Origin: Neobacillus massiliamazoniensis
Lineage (GTDB): Bacteria > Bacillota > Bacilli > Bacillales > Cytobacillaceae
DNA length: 64,000 bases
Reading direction: 5' to 3'
Assembly (NCBI RefSeq): GCF_001048695.1
Contig: NZ_CVRB01000006.1
Location: 62,001-126,000, forward strand
Part shown: in pieces, positions 26,070-35,176 of the stretch
How the letters are laid out: each line of letters starts with the position of its first letter
Numbering within the stretch: the first letter of the stretch is position 1
The notes under the pieces: model-generated
What the model saw: the letters and a program-made list of their open reading frames with translations, nothing else
The model's database searches: none
What the model was told of the DNA's origin: nothing
Made by a program: the position numbers and the translations under genes

Positions 26070-26309
26070 GGCTGTGTTAAACTTGCCTGTTGATTTGCGC
26101 TCAAGAAGCGAGAATCCGCGGGCGTTCCAGGGAGCCTCCTTGGCGCTTAAGCGCCTGTGGGGTCTCTCCCCTAATCCCACAGGACATTGAATTACATCTT
26201 TGAATCCGCCCACGCACGAAGGAAATGCGATAGCATTTTCGAAGAGTCTCGCGCCTTCCGCTCTAATCAACATAGTTTCAAAAATCAACAATGACCTTTA
26301 ACACAGCCA
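26070..26309. mobile_element. MITE-like repeat, copy 3 (full length)
   Basis: A 240-bp element with 12-bp perfect inverted ends (GGCTGTGTTAAA / TTTAACACAGCC), flanked by AAATCTTT (26062-26069) and ACATCTTT (26310-26317), an 8-bp target duplication with one mismatch. It lies just left of the decayed FAD-dehydrogenase copy. No coding capacity is credible. Confidence 0.88.
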
Positions 26310-26442
26310 CATCTTTTTCTTAATTTCTCCTAATAAGAGTGTGTTAGTTTAATCTAATTGAAGGAATAAACTTTATCGCTTATAATTAAGAAATAATTAT
26401 CAAATAATTCAGAATTATCCGTATTAATAGGAGGGCAGGTTG

Positions 26443-27187
26443 ATGAAGGTTATTGGGCAATTAAGTGGGCAGAGGCATATGTCCATTTTGCTGCAGATGA
26501 AAAACGGGATTGGTTATACAGGATGGGAGTACGCTTCTTTCCTGTAGTCGGTTGGGCAGAGCGCGGCTGATATCTCGCTGAGGGCCATGGAAATTCTGTG
26601 CCGCGATTCCACATTGTTTGGGGAACGGGTCCTGGTATTGTTAAACCATTTGAGGAGAGAGTTCGAAAGGCAATGGAACAAGGACTTGTTGATTATCGTC
26701 CGCGCCATCGTGTCAATGAATTACTAACGGAAAACGGCGCTGTTGTTGGAGCTCGTGGTGATGTACTCATCCAAAGTTCTGCCGCTCGTGGCGAGGCTAC
26801 CTCACGCGAGATTGTCGGAGACTTTGAGTTTTACTCTCAAGCCGTGATGGTAACGAGCGGTGGAATCGACGCAAAATGATTTCCGGTGTGCCTGCACATG
26901 TTGATGGTCGCATGATAGCGATTACCGAAATTGCCGGCGGTCGCATTGTCAACCGTGACCGAATGGGCACTACACTGAAGGGATCCAAAACTGGAAACCC
27001 GTATGGCCTATGCATGGGATCCGTATCTTGCCTGGTCCCTCCTCCCTTTGGCTTGATGCCAAGGGAAATCGGTTTCCAACACCAAATTTTCCCGGCTTCG
27101 ACACACTGGGTGCCCTTGAAGCCATTCAAAAAACTGGCTAAGATTACTCCTGGTTTATTTTAACTCAAAAAATCATTGAAAAAATTC
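26443..27187 (+). pseudogene. Decayed partial duplicate of the FAD-dependent dehydrogenase at 36862
   Basis: Nearly identical over most of its length to 37110-37908 of the intact gene, but ruined. The first about 250 bp of coding sequence are deleted, fusing a start region directly to codons for EGYWAIKWAEAY. GGA has become TGA at 26568-26570. About 60 bp is missing near 26874, and small indels shift the frame near 26963 and 26995. The C-terminal third is absent. About 70 bp upstream of its ATG also resemble the region upstream of 36862, so the duplication included the promoter area. It is in direct orientation to the intact gene, with the nar cluster in between. Confidence 0.9.
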
Positions 27188-27232
27188 TATAAAAAAATCC
27201 TAAATGCTAAATTTAGGATTTTTTTTTATTAA
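27188..27232. terminator. Bidirectional intrinsic terminator after narI
   Basis: Stem AAATCCTAAAT / ATTTAGGATTT between A and T runs, 40 bp past the narI stop codon. It is almost the same sequence as the ctaA terminator at 19854. Confidence 0.85.
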
Positions 27233-27273
27233 CAGATGTTGAGTAAGGTATCAAATACATTATATTCCCGGCT

Positions 27274-27972
27274 TTACCTGCTATTTTTATTATACCCATT
27301 CCTTGAACGGTACTGCTGTGGTGCCCGTGACGGGTATCTTAATGGAAAACTAAACATATGAACAAGCTTTGTAAACGGAATGGCTGCAAATAAAATGAAC
27401 GCCAGGATGACATGAACCTTGAAAAGTGTAGGAATCCCTAGCATTAATTCCGACTTTGGGTGAAAGGTAAATAAACTTCTAAACCACGGTCCAATGGTGA
27501 CGCGATACTCATAGGCAACAACCGTTAGATCGTAAATAATCGTCAAATAGGTTCCCATTCCCGCCACAAGAAACAGCAAAACAATCGTAAAATAATCTGC
27601 GAATGTCGTATGTGCCCGTACTCTTTCAACGGATAGTTTGCGGATAAGCATAAAAATCAAGCCAAATACAACCATTAATCCAGCGACACCGCCGCCAGCA
27701 ATCGCAAATAGATGATAAGTATGTTCATCTATCCCCATCGCATTATATACTTCAATAGGAATCAAAACTCCCATTACATGGCCGAAAAAAGCAAAGATGA
27801 TTCCATAGTGAAACAATATCGATCCAATTCGCAGCCATTTTTTTTCAAAAATTTCTGTTGACGGGGCCGTCCAGCTTTTTCCCCTGAATACAAATTTATA
27901 AAATCCCGCTATAATCAGGATGGTTCCGCAAATATAGGGGAAAATCGTCCACCAAAACACAGCTTCCATCAC
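27274..27972 (-). CDS. narI: Respiratory nitrate reductase gamma subunit (cytochrome b)
   Basis: A 232-residue, five-helix membrane subunit that oxidises menaquinol and passes electrons to NarH. Haem-ligand histidines are visible in FHYGIIFAFFGHVMG and, near the C-terminus, in LFKVHVILAF and TKLVHMFSFPLRY. It is the last gene of the nar operon, 14 bp after narJ. Confidence 0.94.
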   Translation of the reverse strand: MMEAVFWWTIFPYICGTILIIAGFYKFVFRGKSWTAPSTEIFEKKWLRIGSILFHYGIIFAFFGHVMGVLIPIEVYNAMGIDEHTYHLFAIAGGGVAGLMVVFGLIFMLIRKLSVERVRAHTTFADYFTIVLLFLVAGMGTYLTIIYDLTVVAYEYRVTIGPWFRSLFTFHPKSELMLGIPTLFKVHVILAFILFAAIPFTKLVHMFSFPLRYPSRAPQQYRSRNGYNKNSR

Positions 27973-27986
27973 CGACTGAGCCTCCT

Positions 27987-28589
27987 TTAGCGATACATCA
28001 ATGGAAATGGTAGTTCATTTAAATCAGCTTCTTCACGTAGGTATTCCAACTTAGATATTTCTTCTGATCCTGATGCTTCAAAAACAAACAACTGTAATAG
28101 TTCGACTGCAGGAAAATAAGGATTTCTGTCAGAGAGATTATTTAATATCCTCTGGATTGCGTAAGCTACCCTTTTTGATAGATTGAAAAACCTCTCCTCC
28201 TCTGGTGCAACCGCCAAAAACTCTAAAAGCATAGGAATATAGTCCGCTAATTCCTTGCCAACGAAGTCAAATCCTGCTTCGAAAATTAGCTTTTGTAATT
28301 GAATCAGTGCAATACCGCGTTTTCTGCTGTCACCTAGCTCATGGGCAGTTAAATAAAGGTTTGTCTTCTCTTTATAATCGAATGTTTCCACGAATAGCTC
28401 TTGTAAATCCTTCAAGGACATTTCGTAAAGAGGATAGATTCTATTTATCACTTCTTTCCGGACATCCTCTGAGGAAATGTTTTCGTGAATGAACGAAAAC
28501 ATGGATAAACGCTCTTCAAAGAAAGGTTTATTTGGATATTCCAATATCCGAGACACCACCACTAAAATGGCCTTTTTTTCATCCGTCAT
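27987..28589 (-). CDS. narJ: Nitrate reductase molybdenum-cofactor assembly chaperone
   Basis: A 200-residue all-helical NarJ/TorD-family chaperone needed to insert the cofactors into NarG before membrane docking. Typical stretches are LQELFVETFDYKEKTNLYLT, HELGDSRKRG and EFLAVAPEEE. The start overlaps the narH stop by 4 bp (ATGA), indicating translational coupling. Confidence 0.93.
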   Translation of the reverse strand: MTDEKKAILVVVSRILEYPNKPFFEERLSMFSFIHENISSEDVRKEVINRIYPLYEMSLKDLQELFVETFDYKEKTNLYLTAHELGDSRKRGIALIQLQKLIFEAGFDFVGKELADYIPMLLEFLAVAPEEERFFNLSKRVAYAIQRILNNLSDRNPYFPAVELLQLFVFEASGSEEISKLEYLREEADLNELPFPLMYR

Positions 28590-30088
28590 GAATGTTCACT
28601 TCTTTCAAATGGATAGGTGGTCATTCCTTCAGGGGGAGCCAACTCTTCAATACTGCATGCCCCTTGCCTATAATGTAAATCGTCGAGCATTTCACGGCGC
28701 CCAGTTGGAATCACAAATCTCTCATTATATTTGGCAACAGCAAGCAGTCTTGCCATCTCTTCGAGTTCCTCTGCTGTCGTACTAGCTTCCTCAAGAAGTT
28801 TACTTTTATTCAATTCATTTATCCCACCCACTGTTTTGGCTCGCATATGAACTCGCATCGCTGCCATTTTTAATAAAACCTTACGGATGACCTTTGTATC
28901 ATCTGCGGATAGCAATGAAGCTAAATATTCCATAGGAATCCTCATTTGATCAACAGCAGGAATATAACCGTCGGCACTTAAGTTTTGTTCATTCGTAAGA
29001 TGCTGCATAATCGGACTCAGTGGTGGTACATACCATACCATCGGCAATGTCCGGTATTCTGGGTGTAGCGGCAAGGCTATTTTCCACTTCATCGCCAATT
29101 TATAGACAGGTGATTCTTGGGCACTTTGAATCCAGGTATCATTAATTCCCTGCTCTCTCGCCTTGTCGATTACCTCAGGATCAAACGGATCTAAAAAGAC
29201 AGAAAGCTGTGCCTCATATAAATCCTTTGGATTTTCAACCAATGCAGCTGCCTTTACTTTATCTGCATCATATAATACTACTCCGATATAGCGAATCCGG
29301 CCAACGCATGTTTCCGAACAAATTGTCGCCAGACCCGCTTCAGTTCTTGGATAACAAAAATTACACTTTTCCGCTTTGTGGGTATTCCAATTATAATACA
29401 CCTTATGATACGGACAGCCGTTCATGCAAAAGCGCCAGCCCCGGCAGGCATCCTGGTCCACGAGGACAATCCCATCCTCATCCCTTTTATATAGAGCACC
29501 TGAAGGACAGGATGCGACACAGGAAGGATTGAGGCAATGTTCACAGATCCTTGGCAAATACATCATAAACGTCTTTTCATACTCCATTTTGATATGTTCT
29601 TGCAGCTTGCGGACATTTGGGTCATTGGGAACGTTTTCGCTTCCTCCCGCTAGATCATCATCCCAGTTCGGTCCCCATTCCGGTTTGTCCATATAGTTTC
29701 CTGTGATCATAGACCTCGGGCGGGCAACAGGAATGCTTTCTCCTTTTTCTCTCTTATGAAGATGTTGAAAATCATAAGTCCACGGCTCATAAAAATCATT
29801 CATATCCGCCATGTCTGGATTGTAAAAAATATTAACCAGCTTCGAAAGAGGTCCGCCTGCTCGTAAATGCAGTTTTCCATTTCTTAATACCCAGCCACCT
29901 TTGTAACGATCAGTATTTTCCCATTCCTTTGGGTACCCTACCCCTGGTCTTGTTTCGACGTTATTGAACCATACGTACTCCATTCCAGGACGGTTAGTCC
30001 ATACATTTTTACATGTGACAGAGCATGTATGACAGCCAATACATTTATCAAGATGCATGACCATGGCTACCTGTGCTTTAATCCTCAA
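28586..30088 (-). CDS. narH: Respiratory nitrate reductase beta subunit (iron-sulfur)
   Basis: A 500-residue electron-transfer subunit. Cysteine groups for four clusters are visible: CIGCHTCSVTCKN near residue 17, CEHCLNPSCVASCPSGAL, CRGWRFCMNGCPYHK (Trp in place of one Cys, as in the [3Fe-4S] site of NarH), and CNFCYPRTEAGLATICSETC. It overlaps narG by 11 bp and narJ by 4 bp. Confidence 0.95.
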   Translation of the reverse strand: MRIKAQVAMVMHLDKCIGCHTCSVTCKNVWTNRPGMEYVWFNNVETRPGVGYPKEWENTDRYKGGWVLRNGKLHLRAGGPLSKLVNIFYNPDMADMNDFYEPWTYDFQHLHKREKGESIPVARPRSMITGNYMDKPEWGPNWDDDLAGGSENVPNDPNVRKLQEHIKMEYEKTFMMYLPRICEHCLNPSCVASCPSGALYKRDEDGIVLVDQDACRGWRFCMNGCPYHKVYYNWNTHKAEKCNFCYPRTEAGLATICSETCVGRIRYIGVVLYDADKVKAAALVENPKDLYEAQLSVFLDPFDPEVIDKAREQGINDTWIQSAQESPVYKLAMKWKIALPLHPEYRTLPMVWYVPPLSPIMQHLTNEQNLSADGYIPAVDQMRIPMEYLASLLSADDTKVIRKVLLKMAAMRVHMRAKTVGGINELNKSKLLEEASTTAEELEEMARLLAVAKYNERFVIPTGRREMLDDLHYRQGACSIEELAPPEGMTTYPFERSEHS

Positions 30089-33000
30089 GCCAATCGACCT
30101 CCTTTAACGGCCGGATGATCGTCATGGTATCGCGCTGACTTCCAGTTGGTCCATAATAATTAAACCCATAGCTTAATTGTGAATACCCGCCAATCATATG
30201 GGTCGCTTTCGGATAAATTCTTGTCACACTGTTATGGGTACCGCCTCTGGTTTTATTGATAGTATTACCGGGAACGCCCATCGTCCGGTCCTGAGCATGG
30301 TACATATAAACCGCTCCCCGTGGCATCCTGTACGTCAAGACTGCCCTTGCAACCACGACGCCATTACGGTTATAAACCTCAATCCAATCATTGTCCTTAA
30401 TACCGATGGTAGCAGCATCTTCTTCATTCATCCACACAACCTGCCAGCCCCTAAACAATTGAACCATATTTGTTGTATCGGTAAACATCGTATGAATTCC
30501 CCACTTTTGATGTGGAGTCATGTACCTTAACGTAATCGACTTTCTATTATTTTCAACTTCCATTTCATTCTTAATAAATGGTCCCTTTGTAATTGGAGGG
30601 ATGTACAATGAAAGACCTTCTCCATAATCAAGCATGACCTCATGGTCAAGATAAAAGCTTTGTCTTCCTGTGAGTGTGTGCCAGGGAATATTGAATTCTT
30701 TATTGACAGTAAAGGGAGAATAGCGGCGGTTATCATTTTCTAAGCCACTCCAAACAGGTGTGGAAATCGCAGCACGTGGTTGGATGGTCAATGCATCCAA
30801 TGTGTAGTCCTCTTCTTCACGCCCTTCAGAAATATGCGCAAGTTTTTTCCCTGTCTTCTCCTCCACTGATTTCCAGCCTTCAACCGCCCGCTTGCCATTC
30901 GTTGCACCCGACATTAAAAGAATCGCATTAATAGCCTTTTTGTCTGAAAATAAATCAGGATAACCTTTTCCAATTCCATCGTGCTTTGAAGCCCCAAGCC
31001 GGTCAAGCAGTTCTTTATACACTTTATCGCCCGGAATTTTTACACCCTTTGTTCCGTATCCATTTTTGATATTTGGGCCGATTGTAATCCACATATCATA
31101 CACATGCGGGTAATCCCGTTTCACGAAATTGAAATTTGGCATCGTTTTACCTGGAATCGCGTCGACTTCATCTTTTCGCCAATCCTTTACTCTTCCAAAT
31201 GGCTGTGCAATTTCATTAATTGTGTCATGTGCTAGCGGTGAGAGAACAAGGTCTTCTTGTGCCGGAAGCTGGTCCTTTGCAAGCTCCGAAAAGACTTTGG
31301 CAATTTCCCGAAATGCATCCCAGTCACTTCTCGTCTCCCATGGCGGGTTTATCGCTGCATTAAACGGATGTACAAATGGATGTAAATCTGTACTGCTTAT
31401 GTCGTATTTTTCATACCATGTGGCGGCAGGCAAAATAATATCAGAGAACAGCCCTGAACTCGTCATCCGGAAATCCATGCTCACAAACAGGTCAGTCTTC
31501 CCTTCAGGCGGAATTTCAGAAAGGTTTATAGTCTCCGGCTGCCATGAATGATCAATATCCGTTAACAAAGAATCTTTAGAGCCAATTAAATGCTTTACAA
31601 AATACTCATGCCCCTTTCCACTATCACCTAACAAATTGGAACGCCAATTAAAAAAGACACGCGGAAAATTACGTGGATCATTTGGATTCTCAATCGCAAA
31701 ATCAAGCTTCCCTTCCTTAATTTGTTTGGCGATATCCTCGGCAACTGCTTGATCATCTTGATTCCGTTCACGAGCTTCTTTCATCACGGCTAAAGAGTTT
31801 TGCGAAAGCTGCGGAAAGCTAGGTAACCAGCCTAATCGTGCAGATAGCGCATTAAAGTCTGCCGGGTGTATCTTCGAATACTTACTTCCCCATTCGGTTT
31901 CTTCCTCATTTTTCTCGTATTCATAGCGGAATTGTTCTGTCGCAAAATAAAAGAACGAAGTGCCATTCATAAACCTTGGTGCTTTCACCCAATCATTGGC
32001 AAAGGCAATTTGTGAAAAACCCTCTAGCGGCCTTACCTTTTCCTGGCCAACATAATGAGCCCAACCGCCGCCATTCACTCCCTGCGAGCCCGTTAATAAC
32101 ACGAGATTCAAAATTGACCGGTAAATTTGGTCGCTATGGTACCAGTGATTCGTTCCACCGCCCATCGCAATCATTGATTTTCCTTTTGTAAGAGCAGCGT
32201 TTTCGGCAAATTCTCTCGCTACCTGGATGACATGTGCTTTGTTAACACCCGTAATACTTTCCTGCCATGCAGGCGTATAAGGTTTATTCGTATCATCATA
32301 GTCAATCGGATAATCACCATCAAGACCTCTGCTAATCCCCGTATGGGCGAGCATTAAGTCATAAACAGTTGTGATGATGACTTCATTTCCGGCTTTGTCT
32401 TTAATATGTTTAACAGGGACTCCGCGTTTAACTATACCTTCATCTTTTTCACCAAAATACGGGAACTCAACCATTGCGGTCATATCGGACTCTTCTAAAA
32501 AGCTCAGCTTTGGATTAATTCCTTCCATATCGAGATTCCACTTATTTCCGTTATCCCAACGAAACCCTTCGCTGCCATTGGGGATGGAAAAATTTTGGGT
32601 ATTTTCATCCCACACGACGGTTTTCCATTCACCGAGTTCATTCTCGGTAGAAAGATCGGAAGCACGCAAAAAACGGTCTGAGCGATAAGTGTCATTCTTT
32701 TGGGTTAAAATGATAAGAAAGGGCAAATCGGTATATTTTTTAGCATACTCGATAAAATAAGGAGTTTCTTGATCAACATAAAATTCCTTTAAAATTACAT
32801 GCGTCATGGCCATCGCAAGTGCCCCGTCCGTTCCTGCTTTTGCGGGAAGCCAAATGTCAGCGAACTTTTCATACTCGGCATAGTCCGGGCTAACCCCGAC
32901 GACCTTCGTTCCGTTATACCTTGACTCCACCATAAAATGGGCATCAGGCGTTCTTGTTTGTGGGATATTGGTTCCCCAAATGATAAAATACTTGGCGTTA

Positions 33001-33743
33001 TACCAATCTCCGCTTTCCGGAACATCTGTTTGGTCACCCCATACTTGCGGGGAAGCCGGAGGTAGATCGGCATACCAATCATAAAAGCTTAAAATCGTTC
33101 CACCGATCAAAGATAAAAAGCGCGTCCCACCTGAATAGCTGACCATTGACATGGCCGGTATCGGGCTAAAACCAACAATTCGATCGGGTCCATATTTTTT
33201 GATCGTATAAATAGAAGCGGCGGCAATCATCTGACAAATATCTTCCCAAGTTCCTCGGATAAATCCACCTTTACCTCGCGCCTTCACATAACGTTCTCGT
33301 TTTTCTGGGTTGGAGACAATATTCTCCCAGGCTTGAACCGGATGATCTGCTTTCTCTAACTCTTCCTTCCATAATGCATAAAGATCACCCCTTACATACG
33401 GATATTTCACCCGGGTAGGGCTGTATGTATACCAAGAAAAGCTTGCACCACGGGGACATCCTCTCGGTTCATACTCAGGAAAATCATCACCGGTTGATGG
33501 GTAGTCTGTTTGCTGGGTTTCCCATGTAATAATTCCATCCTTTACATGAATTTTCCAACTGCAAGATCCAGTACAATTCACTCCATGGGTGGAACGGACT
33601 ACCTTGTCATGACCCCAACGGTTTCGATAGATAGTTTCCCATTCACGCGGACGGAGACTCTCTTCAGTCCAGCCATCATTAATACGTTCCCCCCGCACTA
33701 AATGTTTAAGGGAATGCAGCAACTTATTTGGTTTCTTTTCCAT
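30078..33743 (-). CDS. narG: Respiratory nitrate reductase alpha subunit (molybdenum)
   Basis: The 1221-residue catalytic subunit, which reduces nitrate to nitrite on the inner face of the membrane. The FS0 cluster ligands are present as HGVNCTGSCSW with a later RGCPRGAS, so His replaces the first Cys as in other NarG. The Mo-ligand Asp region reads YDWYADLPPASPQVWGDQT, and the MGD-binding domain ends with the usual TGSQRDTMTIIRP. There is no Tat signal. The start ATG at 33743 is nine bases behind AGAGAGGG; the ATG at 33752 abuts that site. Its 5' end overlaps the small upstream gene by 20 bp. Confidence 0.95.
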   Translation of the reverse strand: MEKKPNKLLHSLKHLVRGERINDGWTEESLRPREWETIYRNRWGHDKVVRSTHGVNCTGSCSWKIHVKDGIITWETQQTDYPSTGDDFPEYEPRGCPRGASFSWYTYSPTRVKYPYVRGDLYALWKEELEKADHPVQAWENIVSNPEKRERYVKARGKGGFIRGTWEDICQMIAAASIYTIKKYGPDRIVGFSPIPAMSMVSYSGGTRFLSLIGGTILSFYDWYADLPPASPQVWGDQTDVPESGDWYNAKYFIIWGTNIPQTRTPDAHFMVESRYNGTKVVGVSPDYAEYEKFADIWLPAKAGTDGALAMAMTHVILKEFYVDQETPYFIEYAKKYTDLPFLIILTQKNDTYRSDRFLRASDLSTENELGEWKTVVWDENTQNFSIPNGSEGFRWDNGNKWNLDMEGINPKLSFLEESDMTAMVEFPYFGEKDEGIVKRGVPVKHIKDKAGNEVIITTVYDLMLAHTGISRGLDGDYPIDYDDTNKPYTPAWQESITGVNKAHVIQVAREFAENAALTKGKSMIAMGGGTNHWYHSDQIYRSILNLVLLTGSQGVNGGGWAHYVGQEKVRPLEGFSQIAFANDWVKAPRFMNGTSFFYFATEQFRYEYEKNEEETEWGSKYSKIHPADFNALSARLGWLPSFPQLSQNSLAVMKEARERNQDDQAVAEDIAKQIKEGKLDFAIENPNDPRNFPRVFFNWRSNLLGDSGKGHEYFVKHLIGSKDSLLTDIDHSWQPETINLSEIPPEGKTDLFVSMDFRMTSSGLFSDIILPAATWYEKYDISSTDLHPFVHPFNAAINPPWETRSDWDAFREIAKVFSELAKDQLPAQEDLVLSPLAHDTINEIAQPFGRVKDWRKDEVDAIPGKTMPNFNFVKRDYPHVYDMWITIGPNIKNGYGTKGVKIPGDKVYKELLDRLGASKHDGIGKGYPDLFSDKKAINAILLMSGATNGKRAVEGWKSVEEKTGKKLAHISEGREEEDYTLDALTIQPRAAISTPVWSGLENDNRRYSPFTVNKEFNIPWHTLTGRQSFYLDHEVMLDYGEGLSLYIPPITKGPFIKNEMEVENNRKSITLRYMTPHQKWGIHTMFTDTTNMVQLFRGWQVVWMNEEDAATIGIKDNDWIEVYNRNGVVVARAVLTYRMPRGAVYMYHAQDRTMGVPGNTINKTRGGTHNSVTRIYPKATHMIGGYSQLSYGFNYYGPTGSQRDTMTIIRPLKEVDWLED

Positions 33744-34020
33744 CGATACCATCCCTCTCTTTTAACCAATCTCTGATTGGGTTAAAATTTTCTCCCAATA
33801 GTCGAAATGACTCCTCTTCAGAATGGAATTCTTCCAAAAATATTTTCCAATTAGCTGCATTAGCAGCAGCTATAATGAGCCGCTGCAGTGTATTCATATT
33901 ATCAATTTCATATATTTTCTCAATCATTTCTCCTGTTATCATTCCAAATCTCATCTTTAGCACAGTTATCAAATCTTCTCGATCAATGGCTAGCACGCTT
34001 TCCGATTCAAAAGAAAACAA
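33724..34020 (-). CDS. Unrecognised 98-residue protein overlapping narG
   Basis: A small, acidic, helical soluble protein starting at TTG behind TAGGAGGAG and overlapping the narG start, so translation is probably coupled. The middle part (MITGEMIEKIYEIDN, then NTLQRLIIAAANAANWKIFLEEF) has the flavour of the helical C-terminal domain seen in Rpn/DUF4351-type proteins. That resemblance is weak, and no function is claimed. Its fixed place between the hemerythrin-like gene and narG suggests a role tied to nitrate reductase. Confidence 0.6.
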   Translation of the reverse strand: MFSFESESVLAIDREDLITVLKMRFGMITGEMIEKIYEIDNMNTLQRLIIAAANAANWKIFLEEFHSEEESFRLLGENFNPIRDWLKERDGIDGKETK

Positions 34021-34037
34021 TTGACTTCCAACTCCTC

Positions 34038-34334
34038 CTAAGGCTTAATCATTTTATAATATTCTGCCATTAGAACGGACCTGCATTGATTGGCAGCATT
34101 TTCAAAAAAACGGTTCACTTCTTCATCCGGATGTGACGCTTGTTCATAACTGAAATGGGCTGTTACTACTTGAGAAAAATTACTTGAAAACCTAATTGTG
34201 ACATCATATCCACTTTCCTTTTTCAAAAGAGTTGCTTGAACTTCGTATGGATGGATATGAAAGGCAGAAAAGGTTTCCATCATTCTCTGATATAATTCTG
34301 GTGCTGCATAACGTATTAATTGTTCATCTACCAT
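34038..34334 (-). CDS. Unrecognised 98-residue protein in the nar operon
   Basis: A soluble protein with a good ribosome site (AAAGGGTGA) before ATG, a mixed helix/strand composition, and a single Cys (NQCRSV). It ends 17 bp before the next nar-operon gene. No family was recognised. Like its neighbour it is uncommon as a companion of narG; a chaperone or sensor role would be guesswork. Confidence 0.6.
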   Translation of the reverse strand: MVDEQLIRYAAPELYQRMMETFSAFHIHPYEVQATLLKKESGYDVTIRFSSNFSQVVTAHFSYEQASHPDEEVNRFFENAANQCRSVLMAEYYKMIKP

Positions 34335-34368
34335 TTTTTATCACCCTTTCCAGCAATTCCAACTCTTA

Positions 34369-34791
34369 TCATTCTTTATTTGCCAGTAGTTTATTCAGTT
34401 CATCAGAATTATGAATAGAATCAACAATATAAAGAGAATCCATTAAGGAAAGCATTCTTTCATCAATCTCATTTATTAAGAGCAGCTCTTTCATTTGCCC
34501 CACCATTCTCCGCATCAGATCATGGTCACGTGTAAGCTGAATTACAAGTGGCTGGAAGTCGGGATTCTCCTCTACCATCTCCTTATATAAACCCTCTTCC
34601 TCTGCCTCGGCATGGTTCAATGTCCGCGATTCCCAATGTTCAACGGTAATTTCAGCAACCTGAAAGGATCTTTCTGTCTCACCATCCTTTAGACATTTAT
34701 AAAATAAATTTCTTAACTCCTTTGCTTCATTCAAAGCAGCCTCGTGAATGGATGAATGAGCATCCTGTTTCTTTAAACTCGGACCTGACAT
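34369..34791 (-). CDS. Hemerythrin-like (HHE-domain) protein at the head of the nar operon
   Basis: 140 residues, all-helical, with the HHE-type metal-ligand pattern: HWESRTLNHAEAEEEGLYKE in the middle and LTRDHDLMRRM after it, plus an N-terminal SIHEAAL. Such proteins bind a di-iron centre and sense or carry O2 or NO, or repair iron-sulfur damage. Leading an operon for nitrate reductase, it may handle NO or oxygen; this is inference. The ribosome site AAAGGAG precedes the ATG. Mobile repeat copy 4 begins 75 bp upstream of the start. Confidence 0.72.
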   Translation of the reverse strand: MSGPSLKKQDAHSSIHEAALNEAKELRNLFYKCLKDGETERSFQVAEITVEHWESRTLNHAEAEEEGLYKEMVEENPDFQPLVIQLTRDHDLMRRMVGQMKELLLINEIDERMLSLMDSLYIVDSIHNSDELNKLLANKE

Positions 34792-34866
34792 CCTTTTATC
34801 TCCTTTCTAAGTCTTGTCCTCATCAGCCTTTCCATAATCCAATTCTGTAAAACTCTATTAATTTTT

Positions 34867-35111
34867 GGCTCTATTAAAATTGCCTGTTGATTTCCGCTCC
34901 TGGCGCTCACTTTCCGCGGGCGGTCCGGAGAGCCTCCTCGGCGCTACCTGCGCCTGCGGGGTCTCCCCTGCCCCGTACTTCCGCAGGACATTGAATTACA
35001 TCCTTGAATCCGCCCACGAACGAAGGAAATGCGATAGCATTTTCGAGGAGTCGAGCGCCTTCCTCTCTAATCAACATAGTGGCAAAATCAACAATGAGCT
35101 TTAAAATAACC
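34867..35111. mobile_element. MITE-like repeat, copy 4 (degenerate ends, perfect 8-bp target duplication)
   Basis: A 245-bp element starting GGCTCTATTAAA and ending TTTAAAATAACC; the terminal inverted repeats are more decayed than in copies 2 and 3. The target duplication TAATTTTT (34859-34866 and 35112-35119) is perfect. It sits between narK (3' end) and the nar operon (5' end), leaving only about 67 bp of original DNA upstream of the first nar-operon gene. Confidence 0.87.
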
Positions 35112-35132
35112 TAATTTTTTTTAAAGCAAAAG

Positions 35133-35176
35133 CAAAAAAAGTGAAGGTCTAATCCTTCAGCTTTTTTGCTTTGAAA
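35133..35176 (-). terminator. Intrinsic terminator overlapping the 3' end of the narK-PAS gene
   Basis: Stem AAAGCAAAA...GTGAAGG / CCTTCAGC...TTGCTTT. The left arm on the coding strand contains the last codons and the TGA of the gene, so the terminator starts inside the reading frame. Confidence 0.8.

Noticed and set aside
26037..26291. Open frame inside mobile repeat copy 3
   Set aside because: It is not kept in the other copies and has no ribosome site; the element is non-coding.
26598..27163. Two plus-strand frames as small intact genes
   Set aside because: Both are fragments of the decayed FAD-dehydrogenase copy, aligning to the intact gene with stops, deletions and frame changes.
34865..35104. 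Open frame inside mobile repeat copy 4
   Set aside because: Same reason: frame and length are not conserved among the four copies.
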